From positions 5,050,170-5,114,169 of the forward strand of contig NC_023758.2 in NCBI RefSeq assembly GCF_000499845.2: a stretch of 64,000 bases of DNA, read 5' to 3'. The notes below the pieces were generated by a model. The model saw nothing but the letters and a program-made list of their open reading frames with translations, did no database searches and had not been told where the DNA came from. The position numbers and the translations under genes are program-made. The DNA is from Phaseolus vulgaris. Its lineage: Eukaryota > Streptophyta > Magnoliopsida > Fabales > Fabaceae. Positions 1-10,708 of the stretch are shown here, one piece after another (the stretch's first letter is position 1; each line of letters starts with the position of its first letter).

Positions 1-2
1 GT

Positions 3-905
3 GCCACATCACCTCCACCTCCACTAGCCCACGAGGAACGAGAAGAAAGGATTGACTCGGTTCCCCCGCTCTCGCCGTTGCCGCATCGTGACGCAGCTGA
101 GGCCTCGGGCTCCGCCTCTCCTGTATCAGTCCCTGCTTCGACTTCCCGCAAACCTCGAATTCCTCGCCCCATTCATAGGGAGTTGACGCAGGGTTTCACC
201 GAAGGAATGTCACCGACTGATCCTCAAAAGGGGGGAGGCATGCCTTATTATATGGGGGCATTTCTGGCGGTGGCACTCAAGTGGCGCACCCAGGCTCGAA
301 ACGCTATCAAAGGGAGGGAGGCTCTCTGCAAGCTGAGACAAGAGGTGGGAGCGTTGAAGGAGGAGAAACAAAACTGGGGGCTCAAGGAGGAAACTTCCCA
401 ATCCTTGCTAAAACTGGCCCACGAGGGTAGGGAGGGGGCTGAGGCGTACGCGCGAGAACTGGAACAGGCGCATGCCGATCAACTAGCCCAGCTCACCTCC
501 TACCAACTCCAAAACATTGGCCTCCAAGAGGCGGCTCTTGCCTCCGAAGTGCAGCGAAGAAAACTTGAAGAGCTGGTTGCTGCTTGGAGGCAGAAGCTAG
601 GTGAGAGCGAGGACGCCTTGGCTGCGAAGGTTGAAGCCTTGAGCCTTCTCCAAGCCGAGGCTAACAAGCTCCGCGTGGAGAAGGAATTTCTGGAGAAGCA
701 ATTGATATCCAAGGACTCTAGGGTTGCGGAACTAGAGGGGGAGGTCCAAGAATTGACTGGGGAGATGGCGGGCGCGTTTGAAGAGGGCTTCCAAGAGGCT
801 CTGACTCAGGCGTCCTGCGAGAACCCTGACATCAATATTTCAATCTGCGACCCCACACACCATGTCGTCGACGGGAAGATCGTGCCTATGGACTTGGATG
901 ACTGA
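3..905 (+). CDS. E1 antisense gene 1, exon 2 (partial): coiled-coil C-terminal part
   Basis: The frame is open from base 3, with no stop before TGA at 903-905; the true start lies to the left. The product matches the C-terminal half of the E4 protein at 61759-63071. Both share a segment around GAFLAVAL, a long glutamate/lysine-rich coiled coil, then EEGFQEALTQASCENP and a C-terminal VVDGKIVPMDLDD. In E4 this is the second exon of a spliced antisense gene. Molecular function is unknown. The coiled coil suggests self-association. No break is seen in the visible part. Confidence 0.7.
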   Translation, partial: ATSPPPPLAHEEREERIDSVPPLSPLPHRDAAEASGSASPVSVPASTSRKPRIPRPIHRELTQGFTEGMSPTDPQKGGGMPYYMGAFLAVALKWRTQARNAIKGREALCKLRQEVGALKEEKQNWGLKEETSQSLLKLAHEGREGAEAYARELEQAHADQLAQLTSYQLQNIGLQEAALASEVQRRKLEELVAAWRQKLGESEDALAAKVEALSLLQAEANKLRVEKEFLEKQLISKDSRVAELEGEVQELTGEMAGAFEEGFQEALTQASCENPDINISICDPTHHVVDGKIVPMDLDD

Positions 906-2294
906 ATCGCTGTCTCTCACCCGCCACCTTTACCTTTCAAGCTTTTACTCCTTTTACACTTTACCTTCGTTTTTGACTCTCTCTGTTAAACTTGTAATTC
1001 TTTGAGCTGTCTACACGCTTGTTACAACTCTGGGTTTTTGTATGATTACTTTCGTGCCTTCGCGATATAGAATTCTGCCCGTGCGATCTTACTCTCATTC
1101 TTTGCCTTCGCGTGCTTCGGCTGTTTTGCTCGTATTATACCCGCTTCTTTCACTTTGTTGGGCGGCTTTTGTATGCTCGGGAAAGGTCACGCGCCAGTGC
1201 CCACGCCCATGGAGTGGCTCACCTAGTGGAGCCGTATCGTCCATGGGGTATCTCTAACACCCAAACGGTCCTTTCCTTGACCCTTAACGCCCGACGCCCA
1301 CGCCTAAGGAGAGGCCTGCTACAGCAGCGCCGTGTCGTCCTCGGGTGTCTGAAACGCCGAGTGTCTTGGAGGGGGGGGGGGGGTCGCTCCCTCCATGGTC
1401 TTTCCTTCCCATAGGTATCGGGGAACGCCCTGTCAGTGATTCGCTGACGTTTTGGCGGTTTCATCTCCCTCCACAGTCTTTCCTACCTGTGGGTATCGGG
1501 AAGGTGACGCCAGTAACTAACTTTGCCCTCTTCGACTTTATCTCCCTCCACAGTCTTTCCTACCCGTGGGTATCGGGGAGGCAACCTCGCTGATATTTTG
1601 GTGGGCGACGCCCGCGACGTCTCACACTGGCGTCGCCCTTTATGTCTTTCCAGGCGACGCCTCGGGCGTCTCATGCTGGCGTCGCCTTGGGCGTCGTCTT
1701 TACCTTGACATTGACTTTGACCTTGGCCTTGGTCGACGCCTGGGGACAGCGAAGAGCTCAAGGTTCTCCCCGTGCCATCCACGTGGCGCTTCTTGTATGG
1801 CTGATGGGACGTTCAGTCATTCGACTTGATCCAGGTGGCGCTCCTTGTATGGTTGATAGGACGTTCAGTCATTCGATTTGATCCTGACTCCTACTGTGCC
1901 CCTGATCCACTTTCGACGGCGCATCGTACCACTGGGCATTCCGTTGATACGACGTGTTCTGAGTTTAACCAGGGATGCCAGGGCCATCCTTCCATCTGCT
2001 GCCACGTGGCTCGATCGTGCGGTGCATCCATTCGCGTCGTCCAATGCTCTAACTGCCATACTTCTACTTGCGTCGTTTGGCGCTCTAACCGCTTTATTTA
2101 ACTCTTCAAACTCTGAAGCTGTTCTCATCATTTCTGCATTCTTCGTACCCTACTTACACTCTCTCTTCTTGCACCCTTTCTTCTTGCACCCTTTCTCTTC
2201 TCACGAAGGGTTCTTCCAGCGTTCGCTCCCATCGCTCGACTCTTGCGTTACCGGCGGGCCATACACCTTTGACAATCCCTGGTCTTGTTAAAGA
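906..2294 (+). other. Spacer between the two E1 antisense genes, with LTR-like remnants
   Basis: No convincing coding region. The segment around 1378-1600 repeats motifs such as CTCCATGGTCTTTCC and GGTATCGGGGA, which also occur in the E1 and E4 LTRs (near 16290 and 59725). Bases 1700-1760 resemble the end of those LTRs (a TTGACTTTGACC run, then an AACGCC-like end). Bases 1773-1880 hold two copies of a motif around CACGTGGCGCT/CAGGTGGCGCT. The stretch to about 1900 matches 63072-64000 downstream of the E4 gene. Bases 1980-2290 resemble the promoter region of the E4 gene. I infer that a duplicated LTR-end/promoter module now precedes gene 2. Confidence 0.5.
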
Positions 2295-3219
2295 ATGTCC
2301 TCTCATGCTACCTCCCCCAGGGTCAATCCCAAGGACCTGTACCCTTGGGCTTCAAGTGAGCTTCTCGACGAATGCTCATGCTTACTCGCCACCAGGGCCA
2401 TAAGGGAACACAAAGCGGATTCATGTTCCTATGATCACCGTGCCTTCGCGAGGAGGCATGACGACAACATTGCTGTGCTCCCTTGCACTCTAGGGGAGCC
2501 AGTATGTGGAGACGAACGGGCCAACGAAGGGGTCCCCTTCTTCTACTTTTACCAGGTGGTTTAAGGAACTGCTGACGGAGATCAATGCCGCTCCGGCCCA
2601 GTTATACCCCAACAGCTGGGCCTTTGTCAAAGCCTTTGACATCCTCTTCGGGTTTCTGGGTTGTGCACCCTCGGTTGACCTCTTTCTTCACTTCTTTGAG
2701 GTGAAGAGGAAAAGGCACAACCTCTGGGTAACTCTCAGCAACGTTCCTGGGAGAGTTCTCCTAACCCCCTTCCAAAACTCATTCACCGGGTGGAAAGGCC
2801 GGTTCTTCAAGATTTGCTGCACTGACCTCGTTCCCACCGCTCTGGATGGTTTTCCTCTATACTGGGTGAGAGAGGCGAGGGCCCTCAAAACCAAACCCTT
2901 CAAGAAGCTGGCTCCAAGTGATCAAATAGCTTGTTGGATTCTTGCTGAGGTGGGAAGTTTTGACTCTGCCACTTTGATCAGCTTGGAGTTCAACACTGGA
3001 ACTCTCGAAAAGTACCTATGTAAGAGTCACTACCCTAGAAACTTCGGCCTTTATTGCTTTCTATCTGTGCATGTCTTGCTTCATGGCGTCTCTGACACAT
3101 TTATCTCCCTTGGTGCAGGTTCGAAAATAAACCAAGAAAGGAGGACACGACTTACTCGAGCTCTGCGGGCTGGGATCAGGGCTTCGTCTTCCTCCAGTGC
3201 TGACTCCGATGGCCATTGA
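2295..3219 (+). pseudogene. E1 antisense gene 2: gypsy-type transposon-domain protein with short second exon, frameshifted
   Basis: ATG at 2295. The product matches the first-exon proteins of E2, E3 and E4, including the signature PNSWAFVKAFDI, a ...VDLFLHFFEVK segment and LDGFPLYWV. I recall this domain as Pfam 'putative gypsy type transposon'. The frame changes near 2510-2565. The segment equivalent to KRVGLRLPLTPFEKE of E4 is deleted there, so the reading continues in another frame from about 2560. A phase-1 intron is likely at 3020-3118 (GTAAGA donor, TGCAG acceptor; 99 bp, so reading through it also stays open). The last exon is only about 100 bp and encodes a short Arg/Ser-rich tail instead of the long coiled coil of gene 1. 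Confidence 0.6.
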
Positions 3220-3724
3220 AAAGTGGCTCTTTTGTGATTTTGCATGAGTTGTAATATTTGCCCTAACCGCATTACACCCATTTGTATCGAACATTGCTTG
3301 TAACATCAACTTTTCTATACCATACTTGATTTTTTGCAACGCCGCTTTACTTTGCATACGTTTCGTATATTGTGCGCTTTTCTTTCTTCACGTTCCTTAA
3401 CAACGCCTGTACTCAGGCGACACTTTCTTTCTTGGCGACGCCTTTCTTCTTGGCGACACCTTCTCTTGGCGACGCCTTCACCTAGGCGACGCCTTCACCT
3501 AGGCGACGCCTTCTTTCTTGGCGACGCCTTCACCTGGGCGATGCCTTCTTTCTTGGCGACGCCTCACATCACTTCAAACGGAGAAAGATAAAGGCTGAAA
3601 ACCAAGGCACGAATTTTTCTCAAACTTGTTTTTTTCTTTTATTCGGGTGACCTCATTAAAAAACCCCCGAGAGGGAAAAAGAGTGTCCCCTTCAACTAAA
3701 CTGTTACATGGCTGCTTACATAAG
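3220..3724 (+). other. E1 convergent 3' region between antisense gene 2 and pol
   Basis: Non-coding stretch where gene 2 (plus strand) and gag-pol (minus strand) end facing each other. It contains the GGCGACGCC repeats at 3414-3565 and, at 3640-3690, a segment with CTCATTAAAAAACCCCC that corresponds to CTCATTAAAAACCCTCC at the same place in E2 and E3 (near 23080 and 42612). No gene seen. Confidence 0.6.
3414..3565 (+). repeat. Short tandem repeats built on GGCGACGCC in the E1 3' region
   Basis: About eight copies of TTGGCGACGCCTT or CTAGGCGACGCCTTC separated by pyrimidine-rich spacers (CTTTCTT, CAC). GGCGACGCC recurs in the E4 LTR at 59815-59975, so the motif is spread through this family. 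The unit is irregular, not a clean monomer. Confidence 0.7.
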
Positions 3725-5404
3725 TCAACTAAAATAAATTTTTATGTTGGCTGCATTCCAGCTGCGTGGGATGGGACCCCCCTCCAAGGTCTCTAGGTTG
3801 TATGAACCGTTGCCCTTAGCCTCGGTAACTCTGAAGGGTCCGGTCCACTTGGGAGATAGCTTATTCTCCAACTCGTATGGGTGAGCCTTCCTCATAACCA
3901 GGTTGCGAATCTGAAACTGCCGCGGCTTTACCTTAGAGCTGTATTGTCGCTCTACTCTTCTCTTCACTGCTTCAGCTTTTATTCTGGCTTCTTCCCTGGC
4001 CTCGTCTAGTAGATCCAGGTTTACCCGCCTTTCTTCATTGGATTCCTCCACCACAAAGTTTTGAAAACGTGGTGAGCTTTCATGTATTTCTACCGGAATC
4101 ATCGCGTCCGACTCGTACACCAAACTGAAAGGCGTCTCCATGGTAGAGGATTGGGGCGTGGTGTGGTATGCCCATATGATCCTTGGTACCTCTTCCGCCC
4201 ACACCCCTTTGGCTTTCTCTAACCTTCTCTTCAACCCCCTCAGCAGAACTCTGTTTGCTGACTCCACTTGTCCGTTGGTCTGGGGGTGTTCGACCGATGC
4301 GAACACTTGTTTGATTCCTACCTCAGCGCACAGATTTCTCAACTGCTGACTGGCAAACTGGGTCCCGTTATCGGATATCAAGCGCCTAGGTACGCCAAAG
4401 CGGCACACAATGTTCTTCCACACAAAATGCTGTACCTTGTGCGCAGTGATCTGTGCTACGGGCTCTGCCTCTATCCACTTGGTGAAGTATTCGATGGCGA
4501 CGATCAAATACTTCATCTGCCTGATTGCCAGTGGGAACGGACCCAGGATGTCGATTCCCCATGTATGGAAAGGCCACGGGCTGTATATGGATCGCAATTC
4601 TTCTGGCGGCGCCTTGTGCCAGTCGGCGTGCTTTTGGCATTGCCTGCACCGCTGGGCGTGTCGTGCGCAGTCCTCTTTTACTGTTGGCCAGAAGAAACCT
4701 GCGCGTATTACCTTGGAGGCTAGGGACCTTCCCCTTACGTGGCTCCCGCAGATGCCTTCGTGTAGCTCCGCCATTATCCTGGTGCACTCGTCGCCACTTA
4801 CGCACGTTAGGATAGGGTGAGTGAAACCGTGCCTGAACAACACCCCATCCACCAGAGTATATCTTGCGGCATTTCTTTTGACCTTTTTACCTTCTTCAGG
4901 CTCTACTGGGAGAGCCCCATCCGCCAGGTATCGCTTGTAGGGCGTCATCCAGGTGTCTCCCTCGGTCAAAACGTATACCTGCATTTGCTCTCCCTCGGGC
5001 ACATCCGCGTACGTGCTGATGCGGGGCACCCTCTGCGTATCTTGGGTCAAAGAGCAATGACTCCTCGGCCTTCCCCTTGTTGCATAAATCTGGAGGACAT
5101 CCACCCTGTTGTCTTCCACGAATCTACGCGGAGCTTTGAGAGTCTCTTGGATCACTGTCCTCTGTCTACCCCCCTTGCCTGAGCTGGCCAGCTTTGCAAG
5201 TAGGTCAGCTCTGGCATTCTGCTCCCTCGGGACATGTATCAGCTCAAGAGTGTTGAATGCTCCCTTCAACAACTGGACGTATTTCAAATACGCCGCCATC
5301 TGTGGGTCCTTCGCCTGGAACTCACCCGACACCTGCCCCGTAATCAGCTGGGAGTCGCTTTTCACCAGGAGGTTTTGCGCGCCCATCTCCTTGGCCAGGA
5401 GCAT
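3725..5404 (-). pseudogene. E1 pol, C-terminal part: end of second RNase H plus integrase
   Basis: 559 codons open from 5404. Residues 1-75 are the end of an archaeal-type RNase H (acidic residues at about D17 in KSDS and D67 in ARADLLA). Integrase follows: HHCC zinc site (H215, H222, C253, C256) and DDE core (D285 in WGIDILGPF, D345 in SDNGTQF, E381 in GQVESAN, with 35 residues between the last two). The C-terminal SPKWTGPF and the final SWNAANIKIYFS match the ends of E2 and E3 pol. The catalytic residues are present. The break is upstream, where about 22 bp are missing near 5449 relative to E2, separating this part from the 5439-5780 segment. Confidence 0.85.
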
Positions 5405-5438
5405 TCCTGCTATCAGGGCTTCGTATTCTGCCTGATTG

Positions 5439-5780
5439 TTACTTGCCTTGAATCAGTATGCCGTTGGGTCCCTCCAAGACTATTCCCGCACCGCTCCCTT
5501 GTTGGTTGGAAGAGCCATCCACCGAGAGCAGCCACTGCGAGCCCACTTCCACCTCCTGCTCACCTCTGGGCGAAAGTTCCGCTATAAAATCTGCGTACAC
5601 CTGCCCTTTAATGGATCCTCTAGGCTCATACTGGATGTCGAATTCTGACAGTTCCACCGCCCAGCGCACCATTCTTCCCGCCACGTTAGGCTTCTGCAGC
5701 ACCTTCTGTATAGGGAGGTTTGCCATCACCACCACTGTGAATCTGTGGAAGTAATGACGGAGCCTCCTGGCAGAAAACAC
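5439..5780 (-). pseudogene. E1 pol, middle fragment: end of first RNase H and start of second
   Basis: 113 codons. It begins in the RT-associated RNase H (FSARRLRHYFHRFTVVVM) and connector, then enters the second RNase H with VDGSSNQQGSGAG (first catalytic Asp). It matches E2 residues of about 290-400. It is out of frame with the neighbouring pol segments: small indels at 5781-5985 disconnect it from RT, and a deletion near 5449 disconnects it from the next part. A decayed piece of one gene, not a separate gene. Confidence 0.8.
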
Positions 5781-5985
5781 TACCGCCAGGCTGCCTTCTC
5801 TAGCGCTTGGTGTCTCGTCTCAGTTCCTTGTAATGCCTTGCTCACGAAATAGATGGGCTTTTGACTCTGGTCCTGCTCTTGGACTAACACAGAGCTGATA
5901 GCCCGCTCTGTTACAGTAAAATATAACCGGAGGGGCACGCCCGTTACCGGTTTGTAGAGGACCGGTGGCGTCGCCAGGTACTCCT

Positions 5986-8900
5986 TCAGCTTAATGAAAG
6001 CCGCTTCGCATTCGTCAGTCCATGCAAAACGACTGTTTCTCTTGAGGCACTGGAAATATGGATGCCCCTTCTCCCCCCGGCGGAAACAAACCTTGCAAGC
6101 GTCGCCATCCGCCCTGTCAGCTGTTGTACTTCTTTTACCGACGTCGGGTTCGCATGGCGATAATCGCTCATAAAACCCAAGAACTTACCGGCCTCTACCC
6201 CGAAAACACACTTCTCAGGGTTTAACTTGAGGCGGTACTTGGATATCGTGACGAACAACTCCTCCAGATCCGCCATGTGCTGCGCCCTATCCTGCGACGC
6301 CACCACCATGTCGTCTACATAGGCGTACACATTCCTCCCGAGCATGGGCGCCTGGACCTTGTCCATTAACCTCTGGTACGTGGCGCCCGCGTTTTTCAGC
6401 CTAAAAGGCATCACCTTATAGTAGTAACTGCAGGTCTCAGTCATGAATGCAGTTTTGCTCTCATCTCTTGGGTGCATCTTGATCTGGTTGTACCCTGAGA
6501 AGGCGTCCAGGAAACTCAGCACCTTGCTGCCGGACGCACTGTCTACCAAGGCGTCGATGCTGGGCAGCGGGTACGAGTCCTTTGGGCACGCCTTATTCAA
6601 GTCTGTGAAGTCCACGCACATCCTCCACTTTCCATTCGCCTTTTTCACCAAGACGACATTGGCAAGCCACTCAGGGTATTGGATCTCCTTGATGTGGCCA
6701 GCCCTCAATAGCTTTTGCGTTTCGTTCTTCACCACCTGTTGTCGCTCCTCATTGAACTTTCTCCTTCTCTGGCGCACGGGGCGGACCGTGGCGTCCATGC
6801 TGAGGTGGTGACACAGGAAATCGGGGTCGATGCCAGGCATATCCGAGGCGGACCATGCGAAGGCATCTAGCTGGCACGAAATCACTTCTGCCACCCCTTC
6901 CTGTTCTTCTGGGCTCAGCAAACTTCCTAACTTGAATGTCTTGCCGCCAATCTCCCTTTCTACGGCGTTAGCCGCTGGCTGTTCCCTGCTACCACCCTCG
7001 ACGGGAGCCGCCTCTTCAACGGGCGCCGCGTCGTCAGGGCCTTCCTCCATGGGTGCATCTGCTTCGGGCGTCGCCCTTGCCGGTATGGCCTCGTTAGGCG
7101 TCGACCCAGCGGGCGTCGCCTCAATCATCGTCGTGTCTGCGCTCGGCGGACGTTCATATACCATGAACACGCCTCTCTTCGTTTTCAGGCTGTTCTCATA
7201 GCATTTCCTTGCCTCCTCCTGGTCTGACTTGATGACTATCACCTTGCCACTGAGGTCCGGAAGCTTCATCTTCATGTGGCGTGTGGAGGACACCGCGTTC
7301 AAACGGTTTAACGCCGGCCTGCCCAGCAAAATATTGTAGGCGGAGTTGGCGTTCACGACCAGGTACCGGATGCTTTCGGTACGGGAGGCCTCTCCATCCG
7401 TGAACGTAGTCCTCAACTCCAGGTAACCCCGGACTTCCACCTGGTTATCCGCAAACCCATACAGGCACCCCGTGTAGGGCCTCAACAGGTCGGGGGACAA
7501 CCGTAACTTATTAAATGTCGATAAGAACATGACGTCCGCCGAATTTCCCTGGTCGACAAGCACTCTGTGCACCTTTCTTCCGGCTGTGACGACTGAGATG
7601 ACAACGGGGTCGTTGTCGTGGGGTACCACATCTCGGAGATCTCCTCTCGTGAACACGAGATCCGACTCCCATGGCTCACCCGAGATTCTCTCTTCGATTG
7701 AATTGACCCCCCTCGCGTATTTCTTCCGCTGGGAGGCGGTGGGTCCCCCGCCGGAAAAACCTCCAACAATGGTGTGGACCTCGCCAAGCACAGTCATCTC
7801 GTGTACTGGTTCTTCCGCCGGCGGCGGCAAGGTGGCGGTCGTTGTGGGCTCCGCGACATAATCCTTCAAAAACCCAGTTCTCACCAGCTCATCTAGCTGG
7901 TAACCCAACGACAGGCAGTTATCAATGTGGTGCCCGAAAGCCTCGTGGAACTCGCACCAAGAGTCTTTGCGAGGCCCTAACACCTTGTCAGTTTTTGCCG
8001 GTCGCCTCAGCCTCTCAGCTATATTAGGCACGGCGATCAGGTCCTTCAGCTCCACCACAAAATTGTACCTCGCCGGTCTCGCTCTTTCTCTGGTCGGGCG
8101 ATCGCCTCCCGCTGGACCCCGGGGCTGGGGCTTTCTGGCCTCGTAGGGGCGTCTCGCATCTGGCTTCTTTCTTCCCGTCGTGGTCTCATTGACCCTGACG
8201 GGTTGAGCTCGCGCCGGTCCCCTCGGGCGTGAGGGTACGACGCTGGTGCGCTTCACGCACACCTCCCCTTCAGAAGCAATATGTTCTACCGCCCGACGCC
8301 GTAGCTCAGCGAAAGTCCTAGGGCGATTGCGAATGATGGATTCTCCAAAAGGACCGGGGCATACGCGTTTCACGAACGCGTACACGATCATAGGCTCCTC
8401 TGTCGTACCAACCTTCACGACCTGGGCCCCGAAGCGATTGATGTATTCCTTCAGGGTCTCCCCTTGATACTGCTTCACATCAAACAGATCGTAGGAGACC
8501 GGCGGCGGGGCCTTGTTTGATAAGTATTGTTCCCTGAACAATCGTGACAATTGGCGGAAAGATGTGATATGACCGTCCGGGAGGCTGATGAACCAGTTCA
8601 TAGCCATCCCAGTCAGGGTGCTCATAAAGAGCTTGCACTTGGCAGCGTCAGAACCGCCTACCAGGACCATCTGTGTGTGAAATGCCGCAAGGTGCGTCTC
8701 TAGGTCCTCCATCCCGGTGAAGATCACCTTGGGCCCCGCGAACGTGTTCGGGATCACTGCATCTAGAATCTCCTGCGAGAAGGGAGTGGAAAACTCCCTT
8801 GGGGGGGAATGGTTCTCCATCTCGTCATGTCCATGTCGCCCCCGATCATTTCACAGGCCCCGGCGCAACTCCTCATTTACGCGGTGGAGCTCTTCATTCC

Positions 8901-9075
8901 TCTCCTGCGAGGCTTCCAGATCTGCCTGCATGCGTTCCTGTTCCAGCTTCAACTCCGCCATATCCTGCTGCAGCCCCCTCATTATCTCCAGGACCTGTTG
9001 CATGGATAGCTCTGCTGGGGCTGCGCGTGCTGTACCTCGTCTGGTGGGGGCCATTGTCACTCCAACCTCCTCCAA
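5986..9075 (-). pseudogene. E1 gag-protease-reverse transcriptase, interrupted
   Basis: Gag starts at 9075 or, more likely, the ATG at 9054 (MAPTRRG). A coiled coil (QERNEELHRVNEELRR) is followed by an in-frame TGA at 8851-8853, after which the same frame continues to 5986. Numbered from the Met at 8820: gag core about 40-165, Cys/His motif CX2HX4HX4C at 289-302, protease with DQG (423-425, where DTG or DSG is usual) and ILLGRP near 497-502, RT about 705-890 with YVDD at 834-837. After LGF near residue 883, about 18 residues are missing relative to E3. A frameshift after FVSAGG makes the last 27 residues nonsense. Long lineage-typical spacer between protease and RT. Confidence 0.88.
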
Positions 9076-9132
9076 CGTTACTGTAACTTCGTAGATTTTC
9101 TCGAACTTGTGATGGGACTGATGTTTTATATC

Positions 9133-9153
9133 GGCCCCACGGTGGGCGCCAAA
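9133..9153 (-). promoter_or_regulatory. E1 primer-binding site
   Basis: On the minus strand, the LTR end (..GGAACA) is followed by TT and then TGGCGCCCACCGTGGGGCC, a PBS-like sequence starting with the TGG that pairs with a tRNA 3' CCA. The same core GGCGCCCACCGTGGGG occurs at the equivalent place in E2, E3 and the 53-kb fragment. The tRNA species was not determined. Confidence 0.75.
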
Positions 9154-10002
9154 TGTTCCGTCCGGTTGACTGGGACGTCTTCGTGCGCGACCTCAACCGT
9201 CTGCTAGAGACTCCTTCCCACTAGTTACCTGCGGATTCCTCCAAAAAAGAGGACAAAGAGGCGCCCTAGCGGCCGTTCGCACTCCGACGCTCAAGTCAGC
9301 CAGCAAGAAACACCAAAACTGTGCACCTCCGTCTCTGAGCACCGCGTGTGGCACTCTGAAGGTGGTAAAAAGAACTGTGTATTGTGTGTGTGTTTTCTCC
9401 CTCAGGCAAAGATCTTTCCCCAGTCCCTTGTACGTAACCCCAAGGCTCGAGCAAGCAACTAGAGAGTTTCTGGTCAATTTGCCCAAAAGTTCCAACCCCG
9501 TTCCCAACATTCTCCGCGCTATTTAAACCACCCAAGCATTTAAAGCGCCTTAAAGCGCTTTTAATCACAAACGTAACGCGCTCAATTAAAGCGTTTAATT
9601 AGAAAACGTAGCGCATTTAAGACGTTGAAACGCTTGGGAGCCATTATAGTACCTGAACGCTCGAAACAGAAACTGTATTGAATGACTTTAATTACCTGGC
9701 ACCTGACTAAAGGGTGTTTCTATTCTGACCTGGCTGTCGTACACGTGGAGGGCCTCATGACGCCATGACCCCATCTGGGGGCGTTTCTGCCCATCTGGGG
9801 ACATTTTTACGTGTGGGTCCTCCTGCCTGGGAGTGCTACTGCGCTAGGGGTGACTTTTCGGGTGCCAACTCATGCCCCCAATCATCTAGTCCCTCACTTT
9901 GAGAGCGTATCTGCCTTCCTCTTGTACCCTGCACCCGGCTACCCTGGGCGTGACCTGTCTCTTGAGTCGTATCTGTCCCAAAGGCGTCTTTGGGGCGGCA
10001 GG
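9154..10002 (-). repeat. E1 5' LTR, inner part
   Basis: From TGTTCCGTCC next to the PBS to the E5 insertion point. It aligns by eye with the E4 LTR at 58778-59600: CCTCAACCGT, AAGAGGACAAAGAGGCGCCC, CGCGCTATTTAAAC, GCATTTAAAGCG and CTGGGGACxTTT-type segments in the same order. CGCGCTATTTAA (near 9520) is an AT-rich candidate promoter element on either strand. It also holds repeats of GCGTTTAA/TTAAAGCG, which form short inverted repeats at 9535-9620. Confidence 0.8.
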
Positions 10003-10688
10003 TGATGGAGGAGGGCCCAAGCTGACCACACTATGAAAGCCAAGCTTCCAAGGCTAAGACCGTCTAGCTTATGAAGAGGAGCGTCTAGACTCAAAGAGGA
10101 GCGTCTAGCCTAAGATATGGAGCGTCTAGACCATGATAAGGAGTGGTTACATAAGGAGCATCTAGAAGGACCGTCTAGCTCACCACACATGGATCAAGCT
10201 ACGGTTTGGGAAAGCCTTGTAATTGGTACATGAAGGCCCATTAGGGGTACTTAGTAGATAGGATAGTGTAGAAAGCACTTTTGATGGAAACATTCTAGAA
10301 ACTAGGGTTGTGTGGCCGGTCATTGCACATGGCACATGGCTTAGCATTTAGATTTAATTTTGGTTTTCTTTTCCTTAGAAGTTAGCTTACCATTTACGTC
10401 CAAGATAGCTTATAAATAGGAAAGCTATCTCATTGTATTTTTCAAGTTTAATTGAGTAAGGTTATGCTGCCATTTTTGTGCACAAGCTTTACTTCTCCTA
10501 GAAATCTAGGCTCTAAACTTCAATCCTTTCACCTTCTCCCTTGAGCTGGCCGAACCACTCAAACACCATACTCATCATGCACCTACAAGGCCAACACAAC
10601 TCCTAGGAGGGTCTTGATCATCTCACCCATTGCTTCCGCACCTTATTTTTCTACTTTGATTCAAGAAGAACACATGAAAATGCCATCA
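10003..10688 (+). repeat. E5 5' LTR
   Basis: 686 bp, TG...CA ends. The first 200 bp hold dispersed copies of GAGCGTCTAG or ACCGTCTAG (10065-10175). A plausible core promoter is TATAAATA at 10411-10418. The start of the LTR up to GAGCGTCTAG, and the last 230 bp, are shared with the solo LTR at 36146. Confidence 0.92.
10411..10418 (+). promoter_or_regulatory. E5 LTR TATA box
   Basis: TATAAATA, about 275 bp before the LTR end, in the element's sense direction. Duplicated at 15887-15894 in the 3' LTR. Confidence 0.6.
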
Positions 10689-10690
10689 TT

Positions 10691-10708
10691 TGGTATCATG
10701 AGCTTTTG
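10691..10708 (+). promoter_or_regulatory. E5 primer-binding site
   Basis: TGGTATCATGAGC begins 2 bp after the LTR. TGGTATCA is the start expected for priming by initiator tRNA-Met. The remainder departs from the usual TGGTATCAGAGC, so the match is partial. Confidence 0.7.

Noticed and set aside
7482..7787. Plus- and minus-strand ORFs overlapping gag-pol in E1, E2 and E3
   Set aside because: Shadows of the gag-pol frame, which has clear domains and catalytic motifs.
9535..9620. MITE or small transposon from inverted GCGTTTAA/TTAAAGCG motifs in the E1 LTR
   Set aside because: The same segment is in the E4 LTR at the same place (59140-59230), so it is part of the LTR.
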